Assembly (NCBI GenBank): GCA_029261555.1
Contig: JAJDBB010000073.1
Span: 1 to 47,350 of the forward strand
Direction of reading: 5' to 3'
Length of the DNA: 47,350 nucleotides
DNA from: Nitrospinaceae bacterium
GTDB lineage: Bacteria; Nitrospinota; Nitrospinia; Nitrospinales; JACRGP01
Shown here: positions 23,358 through 32,755 of the stretch, in pieces
How positions within the stretch are numbered: the stretch's first letter is position 1
How the letters are laid out: the number at the start of each line of letters is the position of its first letter
Notes under the pieces: generated by a model
Database searches by the model: none
What the model saw: the letters and a program-made list of their open reading frames with translations, nothing else
What the model was told of the DNA's origin: nothing
Position numbers and translations under genes: made by a program

Positions 23358-23657
23358 TTAAAACTTTTCGTTGATGTGCAATAGTTCCACCTGGCAATCG
23401 GTCATTTCGGCCAAGTTTAAATTATCAATAAAATCGACCGCCTGTTGGATCAATCCTTCCAGATAACGGGAGTCCGAGCCGACGGCGGCGACCCCAATTT
23501 GAAGCGTCTGCCAGACGTCCTGATTTCCCGTTTCCGCCACGGACAGGTTGAACTTGTTCTTAACCCGGTCCTTTATTGATTTGACAACTTTGCGTTTTCC
23601 TTTAAGAGAACGGTTGCCGTGCAAATGAAACTTTAGAGACCCGCAAGCGACGATCAT
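23358..23657 (-). CDS. DUF503 (YlxP-like) protein
   Basis: 99 residues with the DUF503 pattern: LHGNRSLKGKRKVVKSIKDRVKNKFNLSVAE followed by VWQTLQIGVAAVGSDSRYLEG. These small ferredoxin-like proteins are common between infB and rbfA. In Firmicutes the YlxP member is linked to ribosome assembly with RbfA. The gene placement here is exactly that. Confidence 0.9.
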   Translation of the reverse strand: MIVACGSLKFHLHGNRSLKGKRKVVKSIKDRVKNKFNLSVAETGNQDVWQTLQIGVAAVGSDSRYLEGLIQQAVDFIDNLNLAEMTDCQVELLHINEKF

Positions 23658-23680
23658 TTTACTAAATCTTTCAACTCAAG

Positions 23681-23696
23681 CCAAGCAAGCGCTTGG
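23681..23696 (-). repeat. Short intergenic palindrome, GCGCTTGC-core family
   Basis: On the minus strand this reads CCAAGC-GCTT-GCTTGG: the same GCTT loop and GC/GC closing bases as the copies at 433 and 5961, with a different but still perfectly paired outer stem. It lies in the gap between infB and the DUF503 gene. Confidence 0.6.
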
Positions 23697-23756
23697 AGGC
23701 AGTGAGCGTGATTTATCCGGTGAATGCCCCGAGCTACGTTGGTTTTTCAAATCCAA

Positions 23757-23785
23757 ACCACCGGCTCCGGGGCCTTGCCGGTGGT
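23757..23785 (-). other. Strong hairpin at the infB stop codon without a T-tract
   Basis: On the minus strand a 9-bp stem ACCACCGGC / GCCGGTGGT starts within the infB stop codon. The following bases (TTGGATTTG) do not form a proper T-tract. It may be an RNA processing or stability element between infB and DUF503 rather than a terminator. Confidence 0.55.
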
Positions 23786-26127
23786 CAGCGGGCGACTTCC
23801 TCCAGAATATAGGGTTCGACAATGTCTCCCTGTTTAATGTCCTGGTATTTTTCCAGGGCCAGTCCGCATTCATAGCCGTTGGGAACTTCCTTGACGTCGT
23901 CTTTAAATCTCCGCAGAGATCCGATTTTCCCATCGTAAACCACCACGCTATCGCGGACGAGCCGCGCGTTCTGGTTGCGCTCCAGATTCCCGGAAACCAC
24001 CATGCACCCGGCAATGACGCCGACCTTTGGAATGGTGTAAACTTCCCGCACTTCGGCGCGGCCCATGATCTTTTCAGTGAACTTCGGCTCCAGTAGGCCT
24101 TCCAGCGCTTTTTTCATATCTTCAATGGCGTCATAAATGACGTTATACAACCGAAGGTCGACGCTTTCTTTCTCCGCAAGTTCGCGGGCCTGGTCCGTCG
24201 GTCTCACGTTGAAGCCGATCACGATGGCGTTGGAGGCGGTGGACAGTAAAACGTCGGATTCCGTGATCCCGCCCACGGATCCGTGAATGACCTTGATGCG
24301 CACGGCGTCGGAATCCAGCTTGCCAAACGCCTCTTTTACGGCTTGGATAGACCCCTGGACGTCGGCTTTAAGGATAACGTTAAGTTCCTTGATTTCGCCT
24401 TCTTCGATTTGCCGGTGCAAATCGTCCATGGTCACCCGCGCGGTTTTATTCAGGGAAAGTTCCCGCATTTTTTGTTGCATCTGGGAGCTGATCTGCCTGG
24501 CCTTGCGTTCGTCGCGAACGACGAAAAACTTGTCGCCCGCGTTTGGCACTTCGGGCAAACCCAGGATTTCAACCGGGGTGGAAGGTCCGGCTTCCTTTTT
24601 TTTCTTGCCGTGGTCGTTGATGAGAGCGCGCACTTTCCCGAAGTAGCAACCGGCGGTAAAGGGGTCGCCTATCCGAACCGTGCCCTTTTGAACGACGACG
24701 GTGGCCACGGGCCCTCGGCCTTTGTCGAGCTTGGATTCAATGACGACTCCCTGGCCCAAAAGTTTTGGATTGGCCTTGAGTTCCATGATTTCAGCCTGCA
24801 ACAGGATCATGTCCAATAGATTGTCGATCCCGGTTCCTTGTTTGGCGGAAACCTGGGCGAAAATGGTTTGTCCTCCCCAAGATTCCGGGAGCAGTCCGAC
24901 GTCCGCCAGTTGTTTTTGAACCTCATCCGGTTTGGCGTCGGGTTTGTCGATTTTATTGATCGCAACCAAGATCGGAACGCCTGCGGCGTTTGCGTGGTCG
25001 ATGGCTTCCTGGGTTTGCGGTTTGATGCCGTCGTCCGCCGCCACCACCAATACAACGACGTCCGTTACCTGCGCTCCCCGCGCGCGCATGGCTGTAAAGG
25101 CTTCGTGGCCGGGCGTGTCCAGAAAGGTAATACTGGTGTTCTTGACGTCTACCTTATAGGCGCCGATGTGCTGGGTGATCCCGCCTTTTTCCAGGTCCGT
25201 AACGTTGGTTTTTCGAATGGTATCCAGCAACGAGGTTTTCCCATGGTCGACGTGACCCATGATAGTGACGATGGGGGCGCGGGGAAGCCTGTCCTCGGGA
25301 AGGTCTGGCTCTGAGTTTTCAACGTCCAGTTCAAGGTCATGGGATACGACTTCGACTTCAAATCCCAGTTTATCGGCAACCTTGGAGGCCAAGCTCAGAT
25401 CAAGGCTTTGATTAATGTTGGCCATGACGCCGAACAACATCAATTCCTTGATGATCCCGTTGGGCGTGGTCTTTAATTTTTCAGCCAGATCCCGAATGGG
25501 CATGTTTTCGCTTAACTGAACCATTTCGAATCCGCCTTCTTCTACGACTTGAGGAGGAGGCTCTACGGCTTCTTTTTTAATTTCCCGGGATTTTGTCTTG
25601 GGTTTTTCCGAAGATGGATGGGCGGCTTCTTTTTTCGGAGCGGCGGGAGCGGTTTTTTTATTTGATTCGGGTTCTTTGGGCTTTTCTTCTTTTATCTCTT
25701 GCTTGAAGATCTTTAAACCCGGCCGTTTATTACCTTTTGCGGCGTCCTTTTCTTCTGCTTCCGTGGGCGCCGCTTTTGGGGCGGGTTTTTGGGTCTCGCT
25801 AATTTTCGGCGCCTCGACCGCTTCCGTTTTTACCGGGGCTTCGGCGTCGGTTTTGGAGGCTGTTTTTGTTGCGGCTTTCGCTTTGGGCGCGGCTTTGGCC
25901 TTGGCCTTGGCTTTTGCTTTGGGCGCGGCTTTTGCCTTTGTTTTGGCTTTTGCTTTGGCGGGGCTTACGGTTTTACTGAATATTTCCCGGATATAGTCCG
26001 CAGACTCTCCGTCGATCGAACTCATATAGTTCTTTACGGGAACGTCTTTCTTTAAAAGCTCGTCGATGATCTGGTCGTTTTGGATATTCAATTCCAAAGC
26101 CAATTTATTGATCCTGATTTTGGCCAA
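23785..26127 (-). CDS. infB: Translation initiation factor IF-2
   Basis: 780 residues. An IF2_N module at the start ([22 protein letters not shown]) is followed by a long Ala/Lys/Pro linker (about 55-185) of KAKAKA and PKAKA repeats. A second IF2_N-like segment follows ([22 protein letters not shown]), then the GTPase G domain with [20 protein letters not shown] and NKID. Domains C1 and C2, which bind fMet-tRNA, end the protein. The TTG at 26127 is the start, with AGGAGG 5 bases upstream. It lies 77 bases after nusA; the usual ylxR and L7Ae-like genes are missing from the gap. Confidence 0.97.
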   Translation of the reverse strand: MAKIRINKLALELNIQNDQIIDELLKKDVPVKNYMSSIDGESADYIREIFSKTVSPAKAKAKTKAKAAPKAKAKAKAKAAPKAKAATKTASKTDAEAPVKTEAVEAPKISETQKPAPKAAPTEAEEKDAAKGNKRPGLKIFKQEIKEEKPKEPESNKKTAPAAPKKEAAHPSSEKPKTKSREIKKEAVEPPPQVVEEGGFEMVQLSENMPIRDLAEKLKTTPNGIIKELMLFGVMANINQSLDLSLASKVADKLGFEVEVVSHDLELDVENSEPDLPEDRLPRAPIVTIMGHVDHGKTSLLDTIRKTNVTDLEKGGITQHIGAYKVDVKNTSITFLDTPGHEAFTAMRARGAQVTDVVVLVVAADDGIKPQTQEAIDHANAAGVPILVAINKIDKPDAKPDEVQKQLADVGLLPESWGGQTIFAQVSAKQGTGIDNLLDMILLQAEIMELKANPKLLGQGVVIESKLDKGRGPVATVVVQKGTVRIGDPFTAGCYFGKVRALINDHGKKKKEAGPSTPVEILGLPEVPNAGDKFFVVRDERKARQISSQMQQKMRELSLNKTARVTMDDLHRQIEEGEIKELNVILKADVQGSIQAVKEAFGKLDSDAVRIKVIHGSVGGITESDVLLSTASNAIVIGFNVRPTDQARELAEKESVDLRLYNVIYDAIEDMKKALEGLLEPKFTEKIMGRAEVREVYTIPKVGVIAGCMVVSGNLERNQNARLVRDSVVVYDGKIGSLRRFKDDVKEVPNGYECGLALEKYQDIKQGDIVEPYILEEVAR

Positions 26128-26203
26128 ACAATCCTCCTTTTACCGTAGGCGTCTAATTATTTTGCTAAATAGGTCAAGCCAGGGAGGGACGTCCTCCCGC
26201 ATT

Positions 26204-27868
26204 TTAATTTTGCGCGCTTTCCAGCCCTTCCATAATTGACTTGGCCTGCTCCAGAATGGCCTGCGCAATATCTTCATCGATCCCATCAATTGCCGTAAGC
26301 TCGTCCAAGGCGGTGATGGACAATTCCGCGATGGTTTGGAACCCGTTTTGTTCCAGCAATTGGATGGTTTCGGCGTTGAGCTCTTGTAAATTCTGAAGGG
26401 GAAGATCCTGATCGTCGTCATCTTCCTCTTCGGCTTCCGATCCTTCCTCGGCGTCCGGCGCGGATTCTGTCTCTTCGTTCGATCCGGGCGCTTCCTGGCC
26501 TTCCTCCGCCGCGACCTCTTCAGAGGCTTCGCCGGAAGGAACGTCAACGCTGCCGGCGTTCGATTCCGCCAGAGCGGTCTCCTCTTCCTGGGCCTGTTGA
26601 ACTTGCTCCTCGGCCAAAGCCAACAAGGCCTCCGCTTTTTTGGGACCGATTCCGGCAAGCTTGGTCAATCCCTGAACGCCTAACTCGGCCACTTGTATGG
26701 CGGTGTTGACGCTGTCCGCAAACAGAATGGCGACAATTCTTTCGCCAAGACCTTTTGCATTTTTGACGCTGTCCAGATAGTCGACTTTCGCAACCTTGGA
26801 GGAGCCTAGTAATCCCAGGGAGGGTTGCAGAAGCCCCAGGTTTTCAGATTCGCCTTTTATGTCGACTTTCCATTTTACCAGTTTAGCGGCGAGCCGAACG
26901 TTTTGACCTTTTTTGCCGATGGCCAGGGACATTTGATCGTCGGCGACGATCAGGGTCATTTGTTTTTCTTCCTCATTCAGGACAATCCGAGAAATTTTCG
27001 CCGGGCTGATGGCGTTACGGATAAACTCCTGGGGATCCTCGGAGTATTCCACGATGTCGATTTTTTCGCCGCGAAGCTCCTGAACAATGGCCTGGACGCG
27101 CATTCCGCGCATCCCCACGCAGGCTCCGACAGCGTCGATATCCCGCTCATTTGACCGGACTGTTATTTTTGTGCGTCCGCTGGGTTCACGGGCGACGTCA
27201 ATGATTTCCACCATGCCTTCGCTGATTTCCGGCACTTCCAATTCAAACAGGCGCCTGATGAGTCCCGTGTGCGTCCGGGAGAGAATCACCATGGCGTTTT
27301 TAGCCGTTTTGCGGACGTCCAGAACATAGGCCCGGATGCGCTCGCCGCGATTGAAAGACTCGCGAAATACCTGCTCGCGCCGGGGAAGGACGCCCTCGGT
27401 TTTTCCCAGGTCGACGATGATGTCTCCGTGCTCGAACCGTTGCACCCCGCCGTTGATCAGTTCGCCTTTTTTATCGATGAATTCATTATAAGTATTGTCA
27501 ATCTCGGCTTCGCGGACTTTTTGGAGGATGACTTGCTTGGCCATCTGAGAGGCAATGCGGCCATAATTTTCCATGATCACCGGAACCAAAATGGTTTCCC
27601 CCACCTCGGCTTCGGGATTAATATTTCTGGCTTCGCGCAGGTCGGCTTCCTGATGAACATTTTCGAGTTTTTCGACCACCGTCATTTCGCTGAAAATTTT
27701 TATTTCCCCGGTTTCAGGATCGAACTCGGTGTGCAGGGTTTGCAGTTTCGGGAAATTTTTGCGCGCGGCGACCTCGATGGCGCTTTTTATGGCGTCGATG
27801 AGGTAATCCTTGTCGATGCCTTTTTCGCGGGCAATCTGTTCCAGTAAATGTATGGCTTCCAAGTTCAT
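26204..27868 (-). CDS. nusA: Transcription termination/antitermination factor NusA
   Basis: 554 residues. The N-terminal RNAP-binding domain, S1 domain (VIVDLGKTEGVLPRREQ) and two KH domains (GACVGMRGMRVQAIVQEL and AIGKKGQNVRLAAKL) are in order. After these a helix-hairpin-helix segment (LTKLAGIGPKKAEALL) is followed by a strongly acidic low-complexity linker and a second HhH-like repeat (LDELTAIDGIDEDIAQAIL). The acidic linker, E/D-rich over about 50 residues, sits where E. coli has its AR1-AR2 repeats. ATG start 10 bases after the rimP stop. Confidence 0.97.
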   Translation of the reverse strand: MNLEAIHLLEQIAREKGIDKDYLIDAIKSAIEVAARKNFPKLQTLHTEFDPETGEIKIFSEMTVVEKLENVHQEADLREARNINPEAEVGETILVPVIMENYGRIASQMAKQVILQKVREAEIDNTYNEFIDKKGELINGGVQRFEHGDIIVDLGKTEGVLPRREQVFRESFNRGERIRAYVLDVRKTAKNAMVILSRTHTGLIRRLFELEVPEISEGMVEIIDVAREPSGRTKITVRSNERDIDAVGACVGMRGMRVQAIVQELRGEKIDIVEYSEDPQEFIRNAISPAKISRIVLNEEEKQMTLIVADDQMSLAIGKKGQNVRLAAKLVKWKVDIKGESENLGLLQPSLGLLGSSKVAKVDYLDSVKNAKGLGERIVAILFADSVNTAIQVAELGVQGLTKLAGIGPKKAEALLALAEEQVQQAQEEETALAESNAGSVDVPSGEASEEVAAEEGQEAPGSNEETESAPDAEEGSEAEEEDDDDQDLPLQNLQELNAETIQLLEQNGFQTIAELSITALDELTAIDGIDEDIAQAILEQAKSIMEGLESAQN

Positions 27869-27878
27869 GGGGTTGGGC

Positions 27879-28340
27879 TTAAAATTCGATGAGCAATTGG
27901 GCTTTGGCGATTGCGTCCAGGGGGATTTCTTCGCGGGTTCCTTTTATATCTAAGCTCAGGGTATTGTTTTTAAAATCGACGATTCGTCCGGAAAACTGAT
28001 TTTTTCCCTTGATGGGCGTTTCGGCGGTTATCTCGACTTTTTTGTCGATATTTCTCAAGAAATCTTTTTCCCCCTTCAAGGGCCGGTCAAGCCCGGGAGA
28101 AGATACTTCCAAGGTGTAGGGGGCCGGAACAAGTTCCTCGACCTCCAGCATGTCCTCTATTTTTCGGCTGACGCGACGACAATCTTCAACTGTCACCCCG
28201 CCTTTTTTATCTATGAATATTCTGAGAACCCAGGAGAGCCCTTTTTTTTTATATTCAATGTCCACCAGATCCAGAGATTCTTTTTGGAGGGTGGATTCTA
28301 TTAAATCGTTTGCCGACCCGGCAATGGAAGCTTTGCCCAT
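27879..28340 (-). CDS. rimP: Ribosome maturation factor RimP
   Basis: 153 residues. LDLVDIEYKKKGLSWVLRIFIDKKGGVTVEDCRRVSRKIEDML and YTLEVSSPGLDRPLK are the RimP family pattern. It assists 30S assembly. It is the first gene of the operon running down to pnp, and its upstream region (28341-28445) must carry the operon promoter. No consensus pair could be chosen. Confidence 0.95.
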   Translation of the reverse strand: MGKASIAGSANDLIESTLQKESLDLVDIEYKKKGLSWVLRIFIDKKGGVTVEDCRRVSRKIEDMLEVEELVPAPYTLEVSSPGLDRPLKGEKDFLRNIDKKVEITAETPIKGKNQFSGRIVDFKNNTLSLDIKGTREEIPLDAIAKAQLLIEF

Positions 28341-28446
28341 TTTAAATTTTTTTACCCGAGCCGCTTGGGACGGGAATCTTTCTGGAGGCTTGAACTTTCA
28401 ATCAACAGGGGAGTTATCGACGCTCTTACCGGTTAAAACCCGCGAC

Positions 28447-28475
28447 AAAAAAAAATGCGGGCTGGTTAGCCCGCA
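28447..28475 (-). terminator. Terminator after proS
   Basis: A perfect 8-bp stem TGCGGGCT-N4-AGCCCGCA is followed on the minus strand by nine T (28447-28455). It lies about 95 bases after the proS stop and upstream of rimP, cleanly separating the two transcripts. Confidence 0.93.
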
Positions 28476-28569
28476 CTCTTTTAAGCAGACCTGTTTTGTT
28501 GAGAGAAGTCTACAGTAACCTGGGTAACGTTTCAAGGAATTTTTTCCACAATGGGCAAAAGAGATGAGT

Positions 28570-30279
28570 TTATAAGTCGTTTAAAATATTGCGGATTTCG
28601 CCGGAAAAATCGGGGTAGGGAACCAATCTGGATTCTCCGGTTTTGCGAATTTTTACTTCCACCTGTCCCGAATCAAGGTTTTTGGGTCCCACAATTATTT
28701 GCAGGGGGATTCCTATCAATTCGGCGTCCTTAAACTTTACGCCCAACCGGTCCGAGCGATCGTCGAGAAGGGCGTCGATGCCTTGGTCCCACAAGGTTTT
28801 ATATATATGGTCGCTTGCCTCCCGGACGGAATCGGTCGAGTAATTGACGGGCATGACGACGACTTGAAACGGGGCGATAGGCAAAGGCCAGACGATTCCC
28901 TTGTCGTCGTGGTTTTGCTCAATGGCGGCGGCGGCTGTTCTCCCGACGCCCACGCCGTAACATCCCATCACCATGAGGTTTTCCTTGCCCTGATCGTTCA
29001 GAAAAGTCGCATTCAAAGCGGAGCTGTATTTGGTTCCCAGAACGAAGATATGCCCGACTTCAATACCGCGCTTGACTCCGTATTTTCCGTCGGCGCAACG
29101 CGGACAAGGTTCGTTTTCTTCTATCAGGCGGACGTCTCCGGGTTTTTCAATTTTGAAGTCCCGGCCCGGTTGAACGTCGGTGAAATGGGCGTCCGGTTTG
29201 TTGGCTCCGACGATCATGGATTTCATGAGGGCGACTTCCCGGTCGGCGTAAATTTTCAGTTTTAAACCCACGGGGCCGACATAGCCCACCGGAACACCGA
29301 CTTTTTGGGCGATGAGTTTTTCGTCCGCGGGTTGCGCCCATTCGACGTCCAGAAGGTTTTTCAGTTTGACGGCGTTGACTTGCCTGTCGCCGCGAACCAG
29401 CGCCGCGACCAGTCCCTGATCCGTGTCGAACAAAATGGTTTTTACCAGAGCCTTGGAGGGAACGGATAGGAATTGGCAGACCTCCTCAACGGATTTTTTT
29501 CCGGGAGTGGCGACTTCTTTTAAATCCTGAGCCGCGGTTTCGTCGTTTTCGGGAACAGGGTCGCGGGCTTCGGATTTTTCCAGGTTGGAGGCGTAATCGC
29601 AGGAGTCGCAAAACGCCACGGCGTCTTCTCCTGAATTGGCGAGCACCATGAATTCGTGCGAAAGGTTTCCTCCGATGGTGCCGGAATCGGCTTCTACTTT
29701 TTTAAATTCCAGGCCGCACCGGCGGAAAATGTTGGAATAGGCGGTCGCGGTATCCTGATAAGTTTCCCGAGCGCTTTCCTCGCCGGCGTGAAAGCTGTAG
29801 GCGTCTTTCATCATAAATTCCCGCCCGCGCATCATGCCGAATCGCGGGCGTACCTCGTCGCGGAACTTGGTTTGAATTTGATAAAGTAAGACGGGCAGTT
29901 GCCGGTAGGATTTTATTTCCTTGCGCAGAATATCGGTGATCACGTCCTCGTGCGTGGGACCGTAGCAGAATTCGCGGTCGTGCCGATCCTTGAGGCGCAG
30001 TAATTCCTTGCCGTAAAAATCCCAGCGTCCGCTTTCCTTCCATAGCTCGGCGGGCTGAATGCTGGGGAGAAATACTTCCTGTCCGCCGATGCGGTTCATT
30101 TCTTCGCGGATGATGTTTTCCACTTTCCTGAGGACGCGCAGGCCCATAGGCAATATGGAGTAAATGCCTGCGGCCAGTTGGCGGATCATACCCGCCCGTA
30201 CCATGAGTTGGTGGCTGATGACCTCGGCCTCTGCCGGGGACTCTTTTAACGTGGGAATAAAAAGTTTTGAATAGCGCAT
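28570..30279 (-). CDS. proS: Prolyl-tRNA synthetase (bacterial type)
   Basis: 569 residues, the usual length for the long bacterial form with an editing insertion. Class II motifs are present: MGLRVLRKVENIIREEMNRIG (motif 1), FRDEVRPRFGMMRGREFMMKDAYSFH (motif 2) and the late GVGVGRT (motif 3). A YbaK-like editing domain (VPSKALVKTILF...VPVGYVGPVGLK) lies between, which removes mischarged Ala. The C-terminal anticodon-binding domain ends the protein. ATG start. A following terminator separates it from the rimP operon. Confidence 0.97.
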   Translation of the reverse strand: MRYSKLFIPTLKESPAEAEVISHQLMVRAGMIRQLAAGIYSILPMGLRVLRKVENIIREEMNRIGGQEVFLPSIQPAELWKESGRWDFYGKELLRLKDRHDREFCYGPTHEDVITDILRKEIKSYRQLPVLLYQIQTKFRDEVRPRFGMMRGREFMMKDAYSFHAGEESARETYQDTATAYSNIFRRCGLEFKKVEADSGTIGGNLSHEFMVLANSGEDAVAFCDSCDYASNLEKSEARDPVPENDETAAQDLKEVATPGKKSVEEVCQFLSVPSKALVKTILFDTDQGLVAALVRGDRQVNAVKLKNLLDVEWAQPADEKLIAQKVGVPVGYVGPVGLKLKIYADREVALMKSMIVGANKPDAHFTDVQPGRDFKIEKPGDVRLIEENEPCPRCADGKYGVKRGIEVGHIFVLGTKYSSALNATFLNDQGKENLMVMGCYGVGVGRTAAAAIEQNHDDKGIVWPLPIAPFQVVVMPVNYSTDSVREASDHIYKTLWDQGIDALLDDRSDRLGVKFKDAELIGIPLQIIVGPKNLDSGQVEVKIRKTGESRLVPYPDFSGEIRNILNDL

Positions 30280-30377
30280 TGTGTTTTTGGTTGGGTGAGA
30301 TTAATTCCTGCGGAAGGCAAAAAAAACCGACGGAACTCTTTCTCCTCCGCCTGGATCCCAGCCTTCTTCAGGGCGTT

Positions 30378-32120
30378 CTATGGATTTTCAGATTTAAACA
30401 ATTTATTGGCAAGCTCAATGTCTTCGGGATAATGGATCTCGATCCAGCCTTTATGAACTTCCATGAAGTTGACGGTGAATTCCCGGTCGATCATTTCCTG
30501 GATCAGGTCGGTAAAATTCAATTGTGAAATGTCGTCCGCTTCATGCAGTCGGCCTTCGTAGTTCTGGACGCAATCCTGGTAGGTCTGTATGAATCGTTCC
30601 GCGCCGGTTTTGCTGAATTTTGCCAGTCCCATGAACTCGTGGGTGGCGTGCTCCGGGTTAATTTTTTTCCCGATCCGGGCGACGTCGTTCTCATAGACAA
30701 AACTTATTTTTCGCCGCGAGGGAGTGTGCCATTGTTTGCTCGCCACGAAATCGATGTAATGTCCGCTTTCGTTTTTGTGGTACTGGATGGAGTCGTCCAC
30801 CGCCAGAACAATGTCTTCCTCACAGGCCATGAGTTTGGTGATGATGTGACTTTCCAGAAGAATGTCCGAGTACAGGAGAACAAAGCCGTCTTCCAGTTTG
30901 TCCCGCGCCGCAAAAATGCTGTTCAATAAAGTTCCTTTTTTATAATCCTTGTTTTCCACGAAGGAACATCCTTCGGCTTGAACATGTTCCGCGCCGTATC
31001 CCGTCACTACGGTGACGTCCATCAGGTTATTTTTGTTGAACCCGGCGACTTGCCGGTGGAGCAGGGGCTTGCCCGCAATGTCCAGCATGGCTTTGGGTTT
31101 TCCGTTGAGGACGTCCTTGAGCCTAATTTCCTCTCCGGCGGCGGGAATGACGACGGGTATGTTTGTGTTGGTCTGGTCTTGTTTGTCTTTTTCTTTCACG
31201 TCCAGAAAGCCGACGGTATTGAAAATATCGCGCACCGGGGCGCAGTAGGGGTCGACTTCAAAGGATCGCTGGTGAACCAGAATGTTCTTTCCAGTTTTCA
31301 TCATAGCCCGATAGGCGCTGCGAAGCAGATGGTTGGCGTAGATGGCCACGTTGAATCCGGCTGAGGCTAATTCGTCCTCCGTCACTTTATTGTATGTGGT
31401 GGGCACACACACCAGCGGGCGCTTGAGGCCGAGTTCCTTAGACAGAGTCTGGTATTGCTTTGCAAAATCGAAAATCTCGTCCGGTTCCTTGGATTTGGAA
31501 TGGATCATGATACCGTCCGCCCCCGCGAGTAGGTATTCCCGGGCGCGCGATAGGGCGTCCTCGACGCTTCTTCCGGCGATGAGGCTTTCCAGCCGGGCGA
31601 TGATCATGAAGTCGTCGGTGATTTGTATTTGTTTGCCGCGTCGAATCTTGTTGGCGAATATTTTGGGATTTTCGAGGGTTTGTTGCGCGCCGTCCTCCAG
31701 GCTGTTGCGCTTGGGGAATACCTTGTCTTCAATAATGACGGCGGAAACTCCGGCCTTTTCCAGTCGAGTGATGGTGTATTCAAAGTTGTTGGGATCGCCG
31801 CCAGTGTCTCCATCCACGATGAGGGGCTTGCTGGTGACCGCCAGAATTTCCGAAATGGTTTGCAGGCGGGAGTCGAAGCTGACGACTTCGATGTCGGGAT
31901 AGCCCTTGGAGGCGGAGTCGGTGAGACTGCTCTCCCAAAGCGCGTCGAATTCCCGCGTCACCGGCTTTCCGCCGGACTCGCCTTCGACCTTGAGGTTGTT
32001 GGCGACAATGCCACTCAATCCGTTGTGCGCTTCCAGAACGCGCACCAGGTTTCCTTGTTTTAAAAGCGCTTTGAGTTTGCCTCTGCGAATTTCCGGTAGA
32101 ATATTGTTGCGAAGCGTCAT
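30378..32120 (-). CDS. pepM: PEP mutase fused to a nucleotidyltransferase
   Basis: 580 residues, ATG start overlapping the upstream gene's stop (ATGA). Residues about 15-300 are a phosphoenolpyruvate mutase: VDGDTGG (Asp103, Asp105) and EDKVFPKRNS (131-140), the diagnostic loop of C-P-bond-forming mutases as opposed to isocitrate lyases. Residues about 320-580 are a sugar-phosphate-type nucleotidyltransferase with PAAGEEIRLKDVLNGKPKAML. PepM makes phosphonopyruvate, the entry to phosphonates. The attached transferase suggests CTP activation of a phosphonate for a lipid or glycan. In Fom1 of fosfomycin producers the two domains are joined in the opposite order. The decarboxylase that normally pulls the reaction forward is not in this window. 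Confidence 0.92.
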   Translation of the reverse strand: MTLRNNILPEIRRGKLKALLKQGNLVRVLEAHNGLSGIVANNLKVEGESGGKPVTREFDALWESSLTDSASKGYPDIEVVSFDSRLQTISEILAVTSKPLIVDGDTGGDPNNFEYTITRLEKAGVSAVIIEDKVFPKRNSLEDGAQQTLENPKIFANKIRRGKQIQITDDFMIIARLESLIAGRSVEDALSRAREYLLAGADGIMIHSKSKEPDEIFDFAKQYQTLSKELGLKRPLVCVPTTYNKVTEDELASAGFNVAIYANHLLRSAYRAMMKTGKNILVHQRSFEVDPYCAPVRDIFNTVGFLDVKEKDKQDQTNTNIPVVIPAAGEEIRLKDVLNGKPKAMLDIAGKPLLHRQVAGFNKNNLMDVTVVTGYGAEHVQAEGCSFVENKDYKKGTLLNSIFAARDKLEDGFVLLYSDILLESHIITKLMACEEDIVLAVDDSIQYHKNESGHYIDFVASKQWHTPSRRKISFVYENDVARIGKKINPEHATHEFMGLAKFSKTGAERFIQTYQDCVQNYEGRLHEADDISQLNFTDLIQEMIDREFTVNFMEVHKGWIEIHYPEDIELANKLFKSENP

Positions 32121-32422
32121 TCACCAATCCTTGAAGGGGTTGGGTTTTCCAGGCATTCCCGGATCCAGATGGGGATGTAAATTTCTTCCAGATCAAATTT
32201 AATGAAGGTTTCGAGGACGATTTCTATTTGACCCAGCAGGCTTAAATGTTTGTCTAGAACGATCAGGTTTTGACCTTTCAATTTGCAAAATCCGCTGGAA
32301 AACTTAATTTCGTCGCTCGCCAGGTCGGTGAACATAAAATCTATGGATAATTTAGCGGCGACGGACTTCAAATCTTGCCAGGCGGTTTCCGGGTCGGGCA
32401 TGGAATTTTTATTGAAATTCAT
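32117..32422 (-). CDS. Unrecognised 101-residue protein coupled to pepM
   Basis: ATG start, stop overlapping the pepM start by 4 bases (ATGA), a sign of translational coupling. The sequence is soluble, mixed alpha/beta, slightly acidic, with SGFCKLKGQNLIVLDKHLSLLGQIEIVLETF in the middle. No family is recognised. Its position makes it a candidate partner or accessory subunit of the PEP mutase fusion. Confidence 0.75.
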   Translation of the reverse strand: MNFNKNSMPDPETAWQDLKSVAAKLSIDFMFTDLASDEIKFSSGFCKLKGQNLIVLDKHLSLLGQIEIVLETFIKFDLEEIYIPIWIRECLENPTPSRIGE

Positions 32423-32755
32423 TAGATTTTTCTCTGTTGCCGAGCGCCAGACGTTGAAATACCCATAAAATAAAGGCTTGAAATAACGTCAGTCTCTGAA
32501 ATTTAACATAAATCTTGCCGGGAAAACATCAAATAATCCAATATTTTAATGCTATCTGGAAAAAATTGGCGCGGAATGTATTTTTCCCTAAAGTGATTTT
32601 AAAAAATTCCCGATAAATTTAGTGTTATGCCTCCACCTTGGCTTCGGGGAACGGGTTAAGGGAATAACCTTTTCCCCGAAGCCTCTAATTCTACATTCTG
32701 CGGGCGTCCGCCCCAACCGGACAATATTCCATAAAGGTACTCGCCCTCTCCCGGA
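32423..32755. other. Spacer with one large hairpin; promoter region of the pepM unit
   Basis: No gene is seen. The half near 32423-32600 is very AT-rich and probably holds the promoter of the 101-residue/pepM unit on the minus strand. A 44-base hairpin lies at 32640-32683. Confidence 0.5.
32640..32683. repeat. Large perfect inverted repeat
   Basis: GGCTTCGGGGAA (32640-32651) and TTCCCCGAAGCC (32672-32683) form 12 perfect pairs. Inside, GGTTA (32654-32658) pairs with TAACC (32665-32669). This gives about 17 pairs with a 2x2 internal loop. There is no T-tract on either side. Confidence 0.8.

Noticed and set aside
26128-26203. Possible ylxR or L7Ae-like gene between nusA and infB
   Set aside because: The gap is only 77 bases; these common neighbours are absent here.
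30318-30350. T8 run downstream of proS start region as a pepM/proS boundary terminator
   Set aside because: Only four base pairs can form before it; and it lies upstream of proS on the minus strand, so the stem is too weak to support a call.
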